Part shown: positions 61,219 through 64,000 of the stretch, piece after piece
Numbering within the stretch: position 1 is the first letter of the stretch
How the letters are laid out: the number at the start of each line of letters is the position of its first letter
From: an uncultured bacterium
GTDB lineage: Bacteria > Myxococcota_A > Bradymonadia > UBA7976 > VGTA01
Length of the DNA: 64,000 bases
Assembly: GCA_943788935.1 (NCBI GenBank)
Contig: CALSSE010000017.1
Location: 41,001 to 105,000, forward strand
Direction of reading: 5' to 3'
Notes under the pieces: generated by a model
What the model saw: only the letters and a program-made list of their open reading frames with translations
Databases searched by the model: none
Told to the model about the DNA's origin: nothing
Program-made: the position numbers and the translations under genes

Positions 61219-62688
61219 ATGGATATCTCATTATTCAAGAGTGACATCACCACGTTTGAGGGTGATCTAATCGTGATCGGTCGCTATCAAGATGAAGACC
61301 CTTCTTCTGCAGAGAAGACCGTGAATCAAACATTAAATGGCGCGCTAGATCGTCGCGCTAGTCGTCATCGTTTTGTCGGTAAGTCCGGTCAAAGTGTGGG
61401 GATCGACACCGCGGGTCAAATGAGCGCTGATCGAGTATTGCTAATCGGCTTAGGCTCTCGTGATCAATTAGACGGGAGAGCCTTGCGAGATCGATCCGCA
61501 GAAGTCGCGCGAGAGGCGATCACTCAGCGCGCTCAGTCGGTAGCGTTACTCTTCTCTCATGACCTCGATGACACTCAATGTACGGAGGTCCTAGCTGGTT
61601 TTAATTTGGGACTATACCGCTTTGATTCCCTTAAGACTCAAGACCCTGAGAGTCTACGCCATGAGGTAGGGAGCCTCGCCATCTCGGGTCAATTGAATGA
61701 TGAGCAGAGGCACCGAGCGCTCACCCTCTCTAACGCGGTGAATCTCGCGCGGACATTGGTCAATGAGCCACCGAACATTTGTACGCCTAGCCGCTTAGCT
61801 GCGGTCGCTCAAGGTCTCGCTTCTGAGCGAGTTGAGGTCACTGTCTTTGATCGAGAAGAGATCACCGCTAGAGGGATGGGTGGGGTCGTCGCGGTCAGTC
61901 AAGGGGCTACTGAGGAGCCTAAGTTCATTCATGTTCACTATAAGCCGAGTGGTGAGTCTCGTGGTTCGATCGCTCTGATCGGTAAGGGGCTCACTTTTGA
62001 TAGCGGCGGCTTGAGCCTTAAGCCTCCTAAGTCACAAGAGATCATGCACATCGACATGGGAGGTGCAGCGGCGGTTTTGGGAGCGATGACCGCGATCTGC
62101 GAGCTAAAGCCTGACATTGAGGTGCATGGGATCGTCGGCGCATGTGAGAATATGCCTGATGGTAATAGCTTTAGACCTAGCGACGTCTTGACTATGTATA
62201 ATAAGAAGACGGTCGAAATTCTTAACACCGATGCAGAGGGTAGGTTAGTACTCGCCGATGCGCTACATTATGCCGCTGAGCTAAAGCCTGATGCGATGGT
62301 AAACCTCGCCACCCTTACCGGCGCTTGCATGGTAGGGTTGGGTAATCACTATTGCGGGCTCTTCAGTGACAATGATGAGTGGGCGAGTAAGCTAGAGTCA
62401 GCAGCGAAGAGCGCAGGCGAGAAGATGTGGCGTTTACCTTTAGATGAAGGTCTTGGCGACACTCTAAAGAGCCAGCGCGCTGACGTCAAAAATCTTGGAG
62501 GCCCTTATGGAGGAGCGATCACCGCTGCTCTCTTCCTTAAGCACTTCAAGGGAGACAGAGTGTGGGGTCATCTCGATATCGCTGGCCCAACCCATGCGAC
62601 CAAAACAGTGGGCTCTGTTCCCACTGGAGGGACAGGCTTTGGCGTCCTCACTTTAGTAGCGCTCGCCGAGCAGTTTACTAAAGAGTGA
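61219..62688 (+). CDS. pepA: Leucyl aminopeptidase (M17)
   Basis: A 489-residue cytosolic dizinc peptidase. The N-terminal macro-like domain is followed by the catalytic domain with IGKGLTFDSGGLSLKP, MHIDMGGAAAVLGAM, and the signature NTDAEGRLVLADAL that supplies metal ligands. It removes N-terminal Leu and other residues. AAGGGAG before the ATG. It is followed by the NYN-domain gene at 13 bases. Family-normal length. Confidence 0.95.
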   Translation: MDISLFKSDITTFEGDLIVIGRYQDEDPSSAEKTVNQTLNGALDRRASRHRFVGKSGQSVGIDTAGQMSADRVLLIGLGSRDQLDGRALRDRSAEVAREAITQRAQSVALLFSHDLDDTQCTEVLAGFNLGLYRFDSLKTQDPESLRHEVGSLAISGQLNDEQRHRALTLSNAVNLARTLVNEPPNICTPSRLAAVAQGLASERVEVTVFDREEITARGMGGVVAVSQGATEEPKFIHVHYKPSGESRGSIALIGKGLTFDSGGLSLKPPKSQEIMHIDMGGAAAVLGAMTAICELKPDIEVHGIVGACENMPDGNSFRPSDVLTMYNKKTVEILNTDAEGRLVLADALHYAAELKPDAMVNLATLTGACMVGLGNHYCGLFSDNDEWASKLESAAKSAGEKMWRLPLDEGLGDTLKSQRADVKNLGGPYGGAITAALFLKHFKGDRVWGHLDIAGPTHATKTVGSVPTGGTGFGVLTLVALAEQFTKE

Positions 62689-62701
62689 GCGTTTAAGTAC
62701 G

Positions 62702-63199
62702 ATGGATGCTTATTTCGAAGGTCAGCGAATCGCCATTCTTGTAGATACTGCTAACATGTATCACAGCGCTAAGAGCCGTTATCAAGGAAGAGTTGATTAC
62801 AAGAGGCTTATGGATCTGATCGTGAGGGAGCGGAAACTCGTACGCGCTACCGCTTTTGTTGAGCGAAGTGAAGACGTAGAGATTACTCCCTTTATCGATG
62901 CGCTGCGGAGTGTGGGCTTTGAGACTCGAGTTAAAACGATGCGACGACTCGCAGATAATCGTGTTCGAGGCGGAGATTGGGATGTTGGAATCGCACTCCA
63001 CGCAGCACAATTGGCTCAAAAAGTAGATTGTATTGCTCTCGTTAGTGGCGACGGGGCCTTTATTGATTTAGTCGAGTATCTTAATCACAATGGACTGCGG
63101 ACTGAAGTGTATGCTTTTGAGGGATGCGTCTCTACAGAGCTTACCTTTATGGCTGACTATTGGTGTTCGATTGATGAACAATGGTTGATGGATAAATAG
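62702..63199 (+). CDS. NYN-domain (LabA/DUF88-type) putative RNase
   Basis: A 165-residue protein with the NYN/PIN-like fold. Conserved acidic residues are visible: Asp in AILVDTANMYHS, Asp in GDWDVGIALHAAQLA, and SGDGAFIDLVEYLNHNGLRTEVYAF. The family includes LabA and Limkain-type proteins; RNA cleavage is likely. It starts 13 bases after the pepA stop, so is in one unit with it. The substrate is unknown. Confidence 0.9.
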   Translation: MDAYFEGQRIAILVDTANMYHSAKSRYQGRVDYKRLMDLIVRERKLVRATAFVERSEDVEITPFIDALRSVGFETRVKTMRRLADNRVRGGDWDVGIALHAAQLAQKVDCIALVSGDGAFIDLVEYLNHNGLRTEVYAFEGCVSTELTFMADYWCSIDEQWLMDK

Positions 63200-63221
63200 A
63201 GGTATGAGGCTTTGGGTGATC

Positions 63222-63348
63222 CTCTAGTTGTGTGACTCTCTAGTTGTGTGACTCTCTAGTTGTGTGACTCTCTAGTTGTGTGACTCTCTAGTTGTGTGAC
63301 TCTCTAGTTGTGTGACTCTCTAGTTGTGTGACTCTCTAGTTGTGTGAC
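63222..63348. repeat. 16-bp tandem array, eight copies
   Basis: Eight near-perfect copies of ctctagttgtgtgact starting 22 bases after the NYN gene stop. There are no spacers, so this is not a CRISPR array. Immediately after it come two copies of the 14-mer atgagctgaaaaaa. Confidence 0.95.
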
Positions 63349-63383
63349 CACCTCCATGAGCTGAAAAAAATGAGCTGAAAAAA

Positions 63384-64000
63384 ATGAGCAATTTACCTAA
63401 ATACACACCTAAGTATGTATTGAGCTTATCCTTGAGTACTATATTGATGATCTGCCCACTCCTCTATGCTCCACACGGTGGTATTGGGGAGCAGGTGGTC
63501 TTTGGGTTAGTTTTCATTTTGGTGTTGGTTTATATATATGGGCTGACTCAGAGTCGAACTTTAGCGCAAAGCTCACGTGAGAAGAGGGGTCAGCTCAGCA
63601 TAGATAACCTATTTAACCTATGGATGTGGGGAGGATGGATAGCGCTTGGAGGGGCGATCTGCTCACTGATCCCTTTACCCTGGTCTCTAGTAGAGATCTC
63701 AGCACCTAAATCTTATAAGGCATGGCATAGACTCTTTGAGTTACTCGACATATCAGAGCATGAGCGATGGATGACACTCAGTGTAAGCCCTGCCAACTCA
63801 TGGCGTTGGTCTCTGACTCAGCTCTGTTGGTTAATGACAGTATATTGTACAGCACAGGTTCGAGGAGTACGTAAACCCTTACTGTGGTCCTTGGTCTTCT
63901 TAGGGCCCTGCTTAAGTCTCATTGCTCTCGTTCATTTATTAACAGAGACGTCTCTTATTTATGGTTTTATTCAGCCCCTTGATCGCGTCGATTTAAGTGG
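63384..64000 (+). CDS. O-antigen ligase-like membrane protein (partial, runs off the window)
   Basis: Frame open from ATG at 63384 to the window end (205 residues, no stop). It begins MSNLPKYTPKYV and shows membrane helices at about residues 12-29, 38-54, 80-98 and 165-185. Residues 190-205 read ETSLIYGFIQPLDRVDLSG, strongly like the segment preceding the conserved loop of Wzy/O-antigen ligase family proteins (xYGFxQxxxxxxxxG). It would join or polymerise surface polysaccharide. The ribosome site is poor because the start is within a repeat-derived stretch. The C-terminal half is outside the window. Confidence 0.7.
   Translation, partial: MSNLPKYTPKYVLSLSLSTILMICPLLYAPHGGIGEQVVFGLVFILVLVYIYGLTQSRTLAQSSREKRGQLSIDNLFNLWMWGGWIALGGAICSLIPLPWSLVEISAPKSYKAWHRLFELLDISEHERWMTLSVSPANSWRWSLTQLCWLMTVYCTAQVRGVRKPLLWSLVFLGPCLSLIALVHLLTETSLIYGFIQPLDRVDLS

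Noticed and set aside
1..64000. tRNA or rRNA genes in gaps
   Set aside because: No T-loop GGTTCGAATCC-like sequence with matching stems was found in any gap, and no rRNA segments were recognised; a covariance-model scan would be the decisive check.

Overview
This 64 kb window reads as a piece of chromosome from a Gram-negative bacterium of the Myxococcota / Bradymonadales type (former delta-proteobacteria). That placement is an inference from content. The window holds very many lipoproteins with low-complexity spacers after the lipobox (AGEA, AGET, VMGGTE, GGEEGPVN, EEAGT), a protein with 23 DUF4215-type cysteine-rich repeats, two proteins ending in MYXO-CTERM-like tails (Cys, membrane helix, Arg cluster), a Hanks-type kinase, caspase-fold proteins, PEGA/DUF4384 proteins, and the housekeeping orders rplM-rpsI-argC and ftsH-folP-cdaA. 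I saw no insertion sequence, prophage, CRISPR array, tRNA or rRNA.

Layout. 0-2.2 kb: a two-gene minus-strand unit of a repeat-rich putative exported protein and a radical SAM/SPASM enzyme, laid out like a precursor-plus-maturase pair. 2.4-9.8 kb: SDR oxidoreductase, small membrane protein, caspase-like lipoprotein, peroxiredoxin-like protein, a Tat-exported lipoprotein made of four superoxide-reductase-like domains with all metal ligands kept, and a class-III aminotransferase. 10-16.9 kb: a large Ca-binding-repeat lipoprotein, a basic-tailed lipoprotein, DUF427, a metallophosphoesterase, and a frameshifted gene. 17.3-21.9 kb: an extended SDR with an operator inside its promoter, pterin dehydratase, a ferritin-like diiron lipoprotein and a ChaN-type lipoprotein. 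21.9-26.9 kb: a minus-strand kinase / caspase / PEGA-DUF4384 cluster. 27-42.6 kb: VCBS-ASPIC lipoprotein, IgGFc-binding-like lipoprotein, a GldG-like/DUF4340 pair, coiled-coil protein, rhomboid protease and the 1270-residue Cys-rich protein.

42.9-64 kb is mostly housekeeping: cdaA, folP, ftsH (one unit), then divergent rplM, rpsI, argC and fxsA; a DUF2330 protein; alpha/beta hydrolase; der and era; two more repeat-bearing surface proteins; an RluA-type pseudouridine synthase; YceI-like protein; pepA; a NYN-domain protein; and the start of an O-antigen-ligase-like membrane protein cut by the window edge.

A theme across the window is short tandem duplication. In-frame VNTR spacers (multiples of 3 bp) sit in at least ten genes, and 11-22 bp arrays sit in intergenic gaps. 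Many are near-identical at the DNA level, suggesting recent expansion. The observations I consider most worth following are the radical SAM/repeat-protein pair, the tetra-superoxide-reductase lipoprotein, the kinase-caspase-DUF4384 locus and the diiron lipoprotein. Start sites were chosen from Shine-Dalgarno matches and signal-peptide position; several differ from the longest open frame.
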